Shown: positions 1 to 5,260, counted from the first letter of the stretch. The stretch: 5,847 bases of DNA from Porphyrobacter sp. (GCA_021732945.1 JAKFWB010000025.1:1-5847), one strand, 5' to 3'. Made by a program: numbers and translations. Notes: generated by a model from the sequence alone, not told the origin.

Positions 1-314
1 TGCACAACAACCATGATCGCCAGCATCCGCAGCGCCGCCGGACCAACCCGCGCGGCATAGATCATCTGCGCGAGCCCCAGCACCAGCAGCGCCGCGACCA
101 GCGGAATGATCGTCATCTGCAAGGCGCGCAGCCACAGCCCGCCCACCAGCCCGGCGATATCCGACAGCCATTGCGGCGCGCCCGCCGCGCCGCCCGCAAT
201 CCCTGCCACCAGGCCGCCAATCAGCGCGGCAAAGGTCAGCGCAACGGGCAGGCGGATCGATACGAGCGCGAACTTGGTGCCCCCGCCCATTTCGGCATTT
301 TCACGTTCCAGCAA
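1..314 (-). CDS. SDF-family dicarboxylate/amino acid:cation symporter, N-terminal part (runs off window)
   Basis: This is the first ~104 residues of an integral membrane protein that continues beyond base 1. It shows a hydrophobic first segment ([20 protein letters not shown]), then the family-typical second block with [20 protein letters not shown], which matches the SDF/DAACS pattern of a 'G-x-x-F-x-R-x-L-K-M-x-x-x-P-L-V' helix, and then the start of a third segment ([10 protein letters not shown]). Members move C4-dicarboxylates or acidic/neutral amino acids across the inner membrane with Na+ or H+; the substrate cannot be told from this part. I chose the TTG at 314 because AAGGA (bases 322-326, minus strand) lies 7 nt upstream. 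An in-frame ATG at 290, with no clear ribosome site, is the alternative and would remove eight residues. The gene is divergent from glmM and clearly different from the dctA at the other end of the window. Confidence 0.8.
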   Translation of the reverse strand, partial: MLERENAEMGGGTKFALVSIRLPVALTFAALIGGLVAGIAGGAAGAPQWLSDIAGLVGGLWLRALQMTIIPLVAALLVLGLAQMIYAARVGPAALRMLAIMVVV

Positions 315-321
315 TGGCGTG

Positions 322-326
322 TCCTT
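322..326 (-). promoter_or_regulatory. Ribosome binding site for the SDF transporter (supports TTG start)
   Basis: The minus strand reads AAGGA followed by 7 nt and then TTG at 314. The downstream ATG at 290 has only GTGAAAATGCCGAA in front of it, which is not a Shine-Dalgarno sequence. This favours the TTG start. Confidence 0.45.
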
Positions 327-331
327 CAAAC

Positions 332-352
332 GGGCAGCTTGCCCTTTCTTTT
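332..352 (+). promoter_or_regulatory. Terminator-like hairpin with T-rich tail upstream of glmM
   Basis: GGGCA-GCT-TGCCC (332-344) is a 5-bp stem with a 3-nt loop and is followed directly by TTTCTTTT (345-352). In form it is a short rho-independent terminator on the plus strand. No plus-strand gene ends before it, so it could be a leader attenuator of glmM, a block to readthrough towards glmM, or chance. The stem is short, so confidence is low. Confidence 0.25.
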
Positions 353-411
353 GCGCGATAACCGCGCCAGAAGCGCGGCACAACAATGCCAGCAGGACGG
401 GGCAAGAATTC

Positions 412-1749
412 ATGACACGCAAGCTGTTCGGAACCGACGGCATACGGGGCCGCACCAATGCGGGTGCGATGACTGCGGCGACCGCGATGAAGGTCGGGCA
501 GGCCGCCGGACGCCACTTCGTGCGCGGCGGGCACCGCCACCGGGTGGTGATCGGCAAGGATACGCGCCTGTCAGGCTACATGATGGAAAGCGCGCTGGTG
601 GCGGGCTTTACCTCGGTCGGGATCGACGTGATCATGACCGGGCCGCTCCCCACCCCTGCCATCGCGCTCCTCACCCGCGAAATGCGCGCCGACCTTGGCG
701 TGATGATCTCCGCCAGCCACAACCTTTACGCTGACAATGGGATCAAACTGTTCGGCCCCGACGGCTTCAAACTGTCGGACGAAGCCGAAGGCGAGATCGA
801 GCGGTTGATGGAAACCGATATCCCGCTGGTGCCCGCCGAAATGATCGGGCGTGCCCGCCGGATTGATGATGCGCGCGGGCGCTATATTCACGCGGTCAAG
901 GATTCGGTGGCCGCCGAGATTCGCTTTGATGGGCTGAAGGTGGTGGTCGATTGCGCCAATGGCGCAGCCTATCAAGTGGCCCCGTCCGCAATCTGGGAGC
1001 TGGGGGCAGAGGTGGTTACGCTCGGCGTGTCGCCCAATGGCACCAACATCAATGACGGCGTCGGCTCCACCGCCATCGCCGCGCTCCAGGCCAAGGTGGT
1101 CGAGGAGGGCGCGGATATCGGCATTGCGCTCGACGGCGACGCGGACCGGCTGATCGTGGTGGACGAGACAGGCCGCGCGGTCGATGGCGATCAGATCATG
1201 GCGCTGATCGCCACCCGCATGCACGAGCGCGGAAGCTTGCGCGGCGGCGGCGTGGTGGCGACAGTCATGAGCAATCTCGGCCTCGAACGCTATCTGGCGA
1301 GCCTCGGCCTGACGCTTGAGCGCGCCAAGGTGGGTGATCGCTATGTGCTCGAGATGATGAAGGCGGGCGGGTTCAATGTCGGCGGTGAGCAATCGGGGCA
1401 CATGATCCTGCTCGATCATGCCACCACCGGCGATGGCACGGTTGCCGCGCTGCGGGTGCTGGCGAGCCTCGTGCGATCAGGCAAAAAGGCCAGCGAACTG
1501 CTCCACGTGTTCGATCCGGTGCCGCAATTGCTCAAGAACGTGCGCTACGAAGGCGGCAAGCCTTTGGAGAACGCCAAGGTGCAAGCCGTCATCGCCGAGG
1601 CCGAAGCGGCGCTGGTCGGCAAGGGCCGCCTTGTGATCCGCCCGTCAGGCACCGAACCCGTGATCCGGGTGATGGCCGAAGGCGATGATCAGGCGCAGGT
1701 CGAACAGGTGGTCGACGCCATTTGCGAAGCGGTGCGAGCGGCGGTTTAG
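412..1749 (+). CDS. glmM: Phosphoglucosamine mutase GlmM
   Basis: GlmM converts glucosamine-6-phosphate to glucosamine-1-phosphate in the cytoplasm, the step before GlmU makes UDP-GlcNAc for peptidoglycan and lipopolysaccharide. The protein begins [13 protein letters not shown], the standard family N-terminus, and is 445 residues long, the same as E. coli GlmM. Visible functional sites are the phosphoserine loop ISASHN (99-104, active Ser102), the Mg-binding loop DGDADR (241-246, Asp241/243/245), the sugar-binding loop GEQSGH (325-330) and the phosphate-binding loop RPSGTEP (410-416). The reading frame is open back to about base 106, but homology fixes the start at 412. The ribosome site is weak: AGGA lies 14 nt upstream and GGGG at 399-402 is nearer. 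The residue after ASHN is Leu, where many homologues have Pro. The gene stands alone, divergent from a transporter, and is not next to folP or ftsH here. Confidence 0.97.
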   Translation: MTRKLFGTDGIRGRTNAGAMTAATAMKVGQAAGRHFVRGGHRHRVVIGKDTRLSGYMMESALVAGFTSVGIDVIMTGPLPTPAIALLTREMRADLGVMISASHNLYADNGIKLFGPDGFKLSDEAEGEIERLMETDIPLVPAEMIGRARRIDDARGRYIHAVKDSVAAEIRFDGLKVVVDCANGAAYQVAPSAIWELGAEVVTLGVSPNGTNINDGVGSTAIAALQAKVVEEGADIGIALDGDADRLIVVDETGRAVDGDQIMALIATRMHERGSLRGGGVVATVMSNLGLERYLASLGLTLERAKVGDRYVLEMMKAGGFNVGGEQSGHMILLDHATTGDGTVAALRVLASLVRSGKKASELLHVFDPVPQLLKNVRYEGGKPLENAKVQAVIAEAEAALVGKGRLVIRPSGTEPVIRVMAEGDDQAQVEQVVDAICEAVRAAV

Positions 1750-1757
1750 CAAGAAAT

Positions 1758-1849
1758 CCGTTCGTGCTGAGCTTGTCGAAGCATCGCACTTTCTTCTTTC
1801 CGCACCTCAAAAAGGAAAAACAGCCCTTCGACAAGCTCAGGGCGAACGG
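1758..1849. repeat. REP-like imperfect inverted repeat between glmM and the DUF1272 gene
   Basis: The left arm (1758-1781) and right arm (1826-1849) are reverse complements over 22 of 24 bases. They share CCGTTCG and CTGAGCTTGTCGAAG and differ only at the two bases between those blocks. The 44-nt loop is pyrimidine-rich, then purine-rich. From memory, this CTGAGCTTGTCGAAG / CTTCGACAAGCTCAG palindrome is dispersed in intergenic DNA of many sphingomonads and other bacteria, so it is probably one copy of a multicopy family. It starts 8 nt after the glmM stop and could terminate that transcript. Its right arm ends 3 nt before the DUF1272 ribosome site, so any DUF1272 promoter must lie within the repeat or upstream in glmM. 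Confidence 0.8.
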
Positions 1850-1866
1850 GATGGGAGTTACTGACA

Positions 1867-2091
1867 ATGCTCGAAATGCGCCCCGATTGCGAAACCTGCG
1901 GCGTCGGCCTGCCCGCCGAAGCGCCCGGCGCCTTCATCTGCTCGTTCGAATGCACCTTCTGCGCCGAATGCGCCGAGGACTTGGATGACCGCTGCCCCAA
2001 TTGCGGCGGCGAGCTTATGGACCGGCCCACGCGCGCCAAAGCGCTCCACGCCAAGTTTCCGCCTAGCACGGAGCGGAAGTACAAGGGGTAG
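1867..2091 (+). CDS. DUF1272 domain-containing small zinc-ribbon-like protein
   Basis: This is a 74-residue acidic, cysteine-rich protein. Eight cysteines occur as C8-x2-C11, C25, C29-x2-C32-x2-C35 and C43-x2-C46. The signature stretches are ICSFECTFCAECAEDL and CPNCGGEL, which match what I recall of the DUF1272 family. The spacing suggests one or two structural zinc (or other metal) sites. No biochemical role is established for the family to my knowledge, and I do not assign one. The ribosome site GGGAG (1853-1857) lies 9 nt before the ATG. There is no signal peptide or membrane segment, so it should be cytoplasmic. About 20 residues after the last CPNC motif are basic and polar. The gene follows glmM in the same direction after the palindromic repeat, so it may be read through from glmM. 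It ends 5 nt from the stop of the convergent acyltransferase gene. Confidence 0.88.
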   Translation: MLEMRPDCETCGVGLPAEAPGAFICSFECTFCAECAEDLDDRCPNCGGELMDRPTRAKALHAKFPPSTERKYKG

Positions 2092-2093
2092 GT

Positions 2094-2126
2094 CGGTCAG
2101 ACAGCGTCCGAGGTGTGGCCTGACCG
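2094..2126. terminator. Possible shared hairpin between convergent DUF1272 and acyltransferase genes
   Basis: CGGTCAG (2094-2100) and CTGACCG (2120-2126) form a perfect 7-bp stem around a 19-nt loop, straddling the acyltransferase stop codon. It is the only stem I see near this 5-base tail-to-tail gap. There is no T-tract on either strand, so intrinsic termination is uncertain. Confidence 0.25.
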
Positions 2127-3194
2127 TCGCCGAAAGAGAATGCCGTTTAGCCGTCTTCGCAGCGGCAGGTCGACATAGGTCGCGACTAGCCATGATGCGA
2201 TGCAGAGCAGGACGATCACAGTCAACGCAGGCCAAGGCGCGTTCTGTTCGAAAAACACAGGCGGCTGCGGATCGTTGGAGTGAAAGACGTAGGGATAGAC
2301 CGTCGCATGGGTGATGTAGAGCGGGTAGCTCATGGTGCCCAGAACGGCTGATATCTTTTGCCAAATCCCCCTCGCCACGCTTCCGGTGCCGAGCCAGACC
2401 ATCATCGGCATCCAGACTGCCACAATGAGCAGTTCGTACAACCAGGCATAGGCCACCTGTTCATCGGGACGCCACATCAGCGGCACAATCAGTTGGGCGA
2501 AAAGTATCGCCGGATGCAAGGCAATGCGTGTGGGCCTGCGTTGCCACAGGCGGTGCAATGCTACGCCGACAAAAAAGGAAAAGGTCACTCGCGCGAGCCC
2601 GCCGACCAAGCTCGGTCGCCAGGTTCCGCGATCAAGGGTGCCTTCCGCAAGCCCTGTATAGATCAGCGCCGCAAGTCCCACCAGGATAACGCATGCCAGC
2701 CAGCGGTCAGTCAGCCGGCGAATGAGCACGGCAAACAGGATGTACGCGATCCACTCATAGAAGATCGACCAGGCCGGATAATTGAGCGGAAAAAGGTCGT
2801 CATACGTCTGCGGAAAAGGCAGCGGATAGGGCAGCATAAGCAGGTTGAAGCCAACATTGCCCCAGAAGGTCATGGGGTTGGCGGGAAACTCGTAGAGCGC
2901 CTTGGAAATCGCGCCGAGGACAAGCCCCAGAAAGAACAGCGGGTACAGCCGGATCCATCGCGCGAGCAGAAAATCGCGCCGCGAGGTGCCACGCTGCAAA
3001 TCCGCCTCATAAGAATAGGCGATCACGAACCCACTGAGAACGAAGAAAAAATCGACGACCACTGAAACGATGATCGGATGAAGGACGCCAAGAAACCACT
3101 GAATATGCATGGCCGCCACAGCCAGAGCGGCGATACCGCGCATTCCGTTGAGCGTCTCAAAGGTCAGCCGGCCGCCGGGCGTAACTGCTGCCAT
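2097..3194 (-). CDS. Acyltransferase 3 family membrane protein
   Basis: The predicted protein has 365 residues with many hydrophobic segments, fitting the Acyl_transf_3 (PF01757) family. These are inner-membrane enzymes that transfer acetyl or other acyl groups to sugars of O-antigen, exopolysaccharide, glycans or lipids. Family marks are the early FETLNGMRGIAALAV segment with His30 (AAMHIQWF), FFFVLSGFVIAYSY (49-62), Arg79/Arg82 in RWIRLYPLF, PAWSIFYEW (140-148), and the late SYPLYITH (289-296). The ATG at 3194 is preferred because GAGAAGG ends 8 nt upstream. A longer TTG-initiated frame to 3260 would run through the apparent promoter. Two sampled 60-base lines of this gene are 55% and 58% GC, against 65% and 67% for two glmM lines, suggesting separate ancestry. 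It has no glycan-synthesis neighbours, so its substrate is unknown. Confidence 0.88.
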   Translation of the reverse strand: MAAVTPGGRLTFETLNGMRGIAALAVAAMHIQWFLGVLHPIIVSVVVDFFFVLSGFVIAYSYEADLQRGTSRRDFLLARWIRLYPLFFLGLVLGAISKALYEFPANPMTFWGNVGFNLLMLPYPLPFPQTYDDLFPLNYPAWSIFYEWIAYILFAVLIRRLTDRWLACVILVGLAALIYTGLAEGTLDRGTWRPSLVGGLARVTFSFFVGVALHRLWQRRPTRIALHPAILFAQLIVPLMWRPDEQVAYAWLYELLIVAVWMPMMVWLGTGSVARGIWQKISAVLGTMSYPLYITHATVYPYVFHSNDPQPPVFFEQNAPWPALTVIVLLCIASWLVATYVDLPLRRRLNGILFRRRSGHTSDAV

Positions 3195-3202
3195 CTTGAT
3201 CG

Positions 3203-3210
3203 CCTTCTCC
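3203..3210 (-). promoter_or_regulatory. Ribosome binding site of the acyltransferase gene (decides start)
   Basis: The minus strand reads GGAGAAGG, then 8 nt, then ATG at 3194. This supports the 365-residue form over the upstream TTG at 3260. Confidence 0.6.
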
Positions 3211-3214
3211 ACGT

Positions 3215-3228
3215 TGTGAACGTTCACA
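3215..3228. promoter_or_regulatory. Perfect 14-bp palindrome, probable operator of the acyltransferase gene
   Basis: TGTGAACGTTCACA is its own reverse complement. On the minus strand its first base is the last base of the -10-like TATTAT, and it ends 20 nt before the ATG. It would therefore cover the transcription start, a classical repressor position. The central AACGTT resembles LacI/GalR-family operators. The 4-base gap between the TGTGA and TCACA halves is wrong for CRP (6 bases). The regulator is unknown and no regulator gene is in the window. Confidence 0.5.
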
Positions 3229-3233
3229 TAATA
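3228..3233 (-). promoter_or_regulatory. Probable -10 box of the acyltransferase gene
   Basis: TATTAT on the minus strand has one mismatch to TATAAT and stands out in this GC-rich DNA. It places the transcription start near 3221. The -35 is not clear: the region 17 nt upstream holds the inverted repeat TGCAT-GCG-ATGCA (3243-3255), and TTGGGT lies 21 nt upstream. Confidence 0.4.
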
Positions 3234-3372
3234 GCGCGTTTTTGCATGCGATGCACCCAAAACTCTTGTCCGCCGTCACTCATCCCGGTCATTCCGGCCA
3301 CGTGAGATCGTCCCCGCAAACGGGCACCTCTGACAAGGCCTCGCAAATTGCATCACACGCCGGGCGCACACT

Positions 3373-3381
3373 TGCTATGAC
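3373..3381 (+). promoter_or_regulatory. Possible extended -10 of thiD
   Basis: TGC-TATGAC resembles an extended -10 (TGn-TATnnT). Seven bases downstream of it is base 3388, the A of the thiD ATG. The -35 is not recognisable at 16-18 bp. This is inferred from a short motif only. Confidence 0.25.
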
Positions 3382-3387
3382 GTGCGA

Positions 3388-4206
3388 ATGATCACCCCCA
3401 CACCCCCCCGCATCCTCAGCATCGCCGGATCGGATTCGTCTGGCGGCGCCGGTATTCAGGCCGACATCAAGACGATCACCATGCTCGGCGGCTATGCCAT
3501 GACCGCGATCACCGCGATCACGGCGCAGAACACTGTCGGTATGCAGGGGATTGTGGCGCTCTCGCCCGAGGTGGTGGCACGGCAGATTGCCTCCTGCGTG
3601 GACGATATCGGCGTCGATGCGATCAAGATCGGGATGCTGCACGATGCCGCGATCATCGCTGCCGTAGCCGAGGCGCTGGCGAAGGTGGATGCGCCAATCG
3701 TGCTAGACCCGGTGATGATCGCCACCTCGGGCGCGGCGCTGATTGCGCCCGATGCGGTGGCAGCGATGCGCGACCGGCTGTTCCCGAGGGCGACGCTGAT
3801 CACCCCCAACCTGCCCGAACTCGCCGCGCTGGCAGGCCGGACGCTCTCCACCACACAGGACATGATCGACGCGGCTGCGGAACTTGCCGAAGCCAGCGGC
3901 GCGGCGGTGCTCGCGAAGGGTGGACATGCGGAGGGCGACCGGATCACCGATGTGCTGATCGTCCCCCCCAATGGCAAAGGGGGCGCGCGGGCGGTGGCCT
4001 TCGATCACGCGCGGATCGACACGGTGCACACCCACGGCACTGGCTGCACCCTATCGTCAGCGATTGCGACGCTGCTCGGCCACGGCCAGCCCTTGGAGCA
4101 CGCGGTGAGGCTCGCACGGCAATTCGTGTTTCAAGCGATTGAGGCCGCGCCCGGATACGGCGCGGGGAGCGGGCCGCTGGGGCAACAGGCAGTGCGCAAC
4201 AGCTAG
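3388..4206 (+). CDS. thiD: Hydroxymethylpyrimidine / phosphomethylpyrimidine kinase ThiD
   Basis: ThiD phosphorylates 4-amino-5-hydroxymethyl-2-methylpyrimidine (HMP) and then HMP-phosphate, giving HMP-diphosphate for thiamine phosphate synthase; it also serves HMP salvage. The 272 residues fit the usual ~265-270. Ribokinase-fold motifs seen are AGSDSSGGAGIQAD (13-26), AITAQNTVG (43-51), KIGML (80-84), LDPVM (106-110), TPNLPE (139-144), KGGH (177-180) and the anion-hole motif HGTGC (216-220, Cys220). The start could be ATG 3388 or GTG 3382; homology cannot separate them. No Shine-Dalgarno is visible for either. TGCTATGAC (3373-3381) looks like an extended -10 that would start the RNA at about 3388, so the mRNA may be leaderless. 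No TPP-riboswitch core is seen upstream. No other thi gene is present. Confidence 0.95.
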   Translation: MITPTPPRILSIAGSDSSGGAGIQADIKTITMLGGYAMTAITAITAQNTVGMQGIVALSPEVVARQIASCVDDIGVDAIKIGMLHDAAIIAAVAEALAKVDAPIVLDPVMIATSGAALIAPDAVAAMRDRLFPRATLITPNLPELAALAGRTLSTTQDMIDAAAELAEASGAAVLAKGGHAEGDRITDVLIVPPNGKGGARAVAFDHARIDTVHTHGTGCTLSSAIATLLGHGQPLEHAVRLARQFVFQAIEAAPGYGAGSGPLGQQAVRNS

Positions 4207-4213
4207 AGTGCGC

Positions 4214-4233
4214 GCTCCCGCGCAGGCGGGAGC
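4214..4233 (+). terminator. Hairpin 1 after thiD (part of a palindromic repeat pair)
   Basis: GCTCCCGC-GCAG-GCGGGAGC is a perfect 8-bp stem with a 4-nt loop, beginning 7 nt after the thiD stop. There is no U-tract, but it lies between convergent genes and could stall transcription or protect the 3' end. It resembles hairpin 2 (4265-4282) read on the other strand. Confidence 0.5.
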
Positions 4234-4264
4234 CTCCCTCCCCCCGGCGCTATCCCTCCTGAGG

Positions 4265-4282
4265 TCCCCGCCTTCGCGGGGA
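4265..4282 (-). terminator. Hairpin 2, downstream of the LOG-family gene
   Basis: TCCCCGC-CTTC-GCGGGGA is a 7-bp stem with a 4-nt loop (CTTC on plus, GAAG on minus), lying 14 nt beyond the LOG gene stop on the minus strand. It lacks a T-run. It may serve as that gene's 3' end structure. Confidence 0.45.
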
Positions 4283-4296
4283 GGCACGAACTTGGC

Positions 4297-5172
4297 CTAT
4301 TCCTTGATCTCATAGAAATCGCAGATGCAGGCCCAGGCATCTTCGGCGGTTTCGCACCAGGTGATGAGGTCGAGATCGCTTTTCGAGATCACGCCTTCTT
4401 CGGCGAGCGCTTCGAAATTCACCACCCGCGTCCAGAACTCCTTGCCGAACAGGATGATCGGCAGCGGCTTCATCTTGCCGGTCTGGATCAGGGTGATTAG
4501 CTCGAAGAATTCATCAAACGTCCCGAACCCGCCGGGGAACACCGCCACCGCGCGGGCGCGCAGCAGGAAGTGCATCTTGCGCAGCGCGAAATAGTGGAAC
4601 TGGAAGCTGAGATAGGGCGTCACGTAAGGATTGGGCGCCTGCTCATGCGGCAGCACGATGTTGAGCCCGATCGATTCGCTGCCCGCGTCAGACGCGCCGC
4701 GGTTGCCCGCCTCCATGATCGAAGGGCCGCCGCCGGTGGTGATGACGAACTGGCGCAAACCGTTCTCGATCAAGCCCTTTTCGCTTACGAGGCGTGAGAG
4801 CTTGTAGGCTTCGTCATAATACCGCGCCTTCTCCGCCAGCCGCGCGGCAACCTTCTGGTCATATTCGCTGCCATTGGCGGCGGCTTCAGCCACCCGTGCT
4901 TCGGCCTGCGCGGGCGAGGGGATCCGGGCCGAGCCATACATCACCAGCGTGGAGCCCACGCGCGCTTCATCGAGCAGCATTTCAGGCTTTAGCAATTCCA
5001 GCTGAAACCGCACCGGGCGCAACTCATCGCGCAGCAGGAAATCAGTGTCGCGGAACGCCAGCTTATAGGCCGGATGCGCGGTCTGCGGCGTGCGTTCGGG
5101 GCCACCTTCAGCGAAGCGGGTCTCTTCGCCCGCGCGGTAGAACTTGCGGTCGGTTAGGTCGTTTTCGGTCAT
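4297..5172 (-). CDS. LOG-family (TIGR00730-type) Rossmann-fold protein, putative nucleoside-monophosphate phosphoribohydrolase
   Basis: The 291-residue protein carries the LOG-family signatures TTGGGPSIMEAGNRGA (145-160), LRKMHF (197-202, Arg198) and PGGFGTFDEFFE (213-224, Glu221). Arg and Glu of the last two motifs form the known active site that cleaves the N-glycosidic bond of nucleoside 5'-monophosphates, including cytokinin nucleotides. Older annotation as 'lysine decarboxylase' is a misnomer for this family. Compared with ~190-residue LOG enzymes it has about 70 extra N-terminal residues before the Rossmann strand STLVMYGSAR (74-83) and a charged helical stretch at about 90-130, so it belongs to the longer subfamily. 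It is cytoplasmic, with no signal peptide. The start is well set by AGGAG 7 nt upstream. It lies downstream of dctA in the same direction, separated by 88 nt with two palindromes, and is convergent with thiD. The true substrate is not known. Confidence 0.9.
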   Translation of the reverse strand: MTENDLTDRKFYRAGEETRFAEGGPERTPQTAHPAYKLAFRDTDFLLRDELRPVRFQLELLKPEMLLDEARVGSTLVMYGSARIPSPAQAEARVAEAAANGSEYDQKVAARLAEKARYYDEAYKLSRLVSEKGLIENGLRQFVITTGGGPSIMEAGNRGASDAGSESIGLNIVLPHEQAPNPYVTPYLSFQFHYFALRKMHFLLRARAVAVFPGGFGTFDEFFELITLIQTGKMKPLPIILFGKEFWTRVVNFEALAEEGVISKSDLDLITWCETAEDAWACICDFYEIKE

Positions 5173-5179
5173 GCCTAGA

Positions 5180-5184
5180 CTCCT
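5180..5184 (-). promoter_or_regulatory. Ribosome binding site of the LOG-family gene
   Basis: The minus strand reads AGGAG, 7 nt, then ATG at 5172. It is the clearest Shine-Dalgarno in the window. Confidence 0.7.
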
Positions 5185-5200
5185 AGTAGCGGCAGCCTAG

Positions 5201-5226
5201 GCCCGCAACAGCTTTGCAATGCGGGC
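5201..5226 (-). terminator. Hairpin in the dctA-LOG gap
   Basis: GCCCGCA (5201-5207) and TGCGGGC (5220-5226) form a perfect 7-bp stem with a 12-nt loop. On the minus strand it lies 34 nt after the dctA stop. There is no T-tract after it, so it may be a weak dctA terminator or part of the LOG leader. Confidence 0.4.
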
Positions 5227-5227
5227 G

Positions 5228-5245
5228 ATGTTTCAGATGAAACAT
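5228..5245. promoter_or_regulatory. 18-bp palindrome, possible operator upstream of the LOG gene
   Basis: ATGTTTCA-GA-TGAAACAT has perfect 8-bp arms and a 2-bp spacer, and is AT-rich against its surroundings. That form is typical of dimeric repressor sites (MarR- or TetR-like), but I do not recognise the regulator. It lies 55 nt upstream of the LOG ATG and 15 nt after the dctA stop. Confidence 0.4.
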
Positions 5246-5260
5246 TGGCAAGGGCTGCGG

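Larger units (their letters stand above)
4214..4282. repeat. Inverted pair of GC-rich palindromes between thiD and the LOG gene
   Basis: Two hairpins, CTCCCGC/GCGGGAG and TCCCCGC/GCGGGGA, are arranged head to head around a C-rich spacer. Read on opposite strands they align through CCCGCG-x-AGGCGGG. This type (GCTCCCGCGAAGGCGGGAGC-like) is, from memory, a frequent intergenic repeat in sphingomonads. It fills nearly all of the 90-nt gap between two convergent stop codons, the usual place for such elements. Confidence 0.65.

Noticed and set aside
106..411. Open frame extending glmM upstream by 102 codons
   Set aside because: GlmM homologues start at [14 protein letters not shown] sequence. The extension lies antisense to the SDF transporter and is GC-driven open frame.
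571..1419. Long minus-strand open frame inside glmM (282 codons)
   Set aside because: It lies wholly opposite a well-identified gene, is rich in His, Ala and Asp as expected from antisense GC-rich DNA, and shows no family motif.
2358..3065. Long plus-strand open frame opposite the acyltransferase (235 codons)
   Set aside because: It is antisense to a clear membrane-protein gene; the composition (His, Gln, Pro, Arg) is that of a shadow frame.
3215..3228. CRP/FNR-type site
   Set aside because: The TGTGA and TCACA half-sites are 4 bases apart instead of 6, and do not align with TTGAT-N4-ATCAA either.
3301..3387. TPP riboswitch before thiD
   Set aside because: I looked for the CTGAGA-type and GGATAATGCCAGCG-type core elements of the thi box and found none. 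The near match GTGAGA at 3302-3307 lacks the rest.
3505..3522. Tandem 9-bp repeat ACCGCGATC in thiD
   Set aside because: It encodes TAI-TAI at a position where homologues such as E. coli ThiD have the same length, so it is not an insertion.
3492..3977. Minus-strand open frame inside thiD (161 codons)
   Set aside because: It is Ser/Ala/Ile-rich antisense of thiD, with no recognisable motif and no ribosome site.
5175..5200. Cluster of three CTAG tetranucleotides
   Set aside because: CTAG is usually rare in such genomes, but other single copies occur in the window (for example near 2064 and 3703), and the cluster overlaps an ordinary ribosome-site region.
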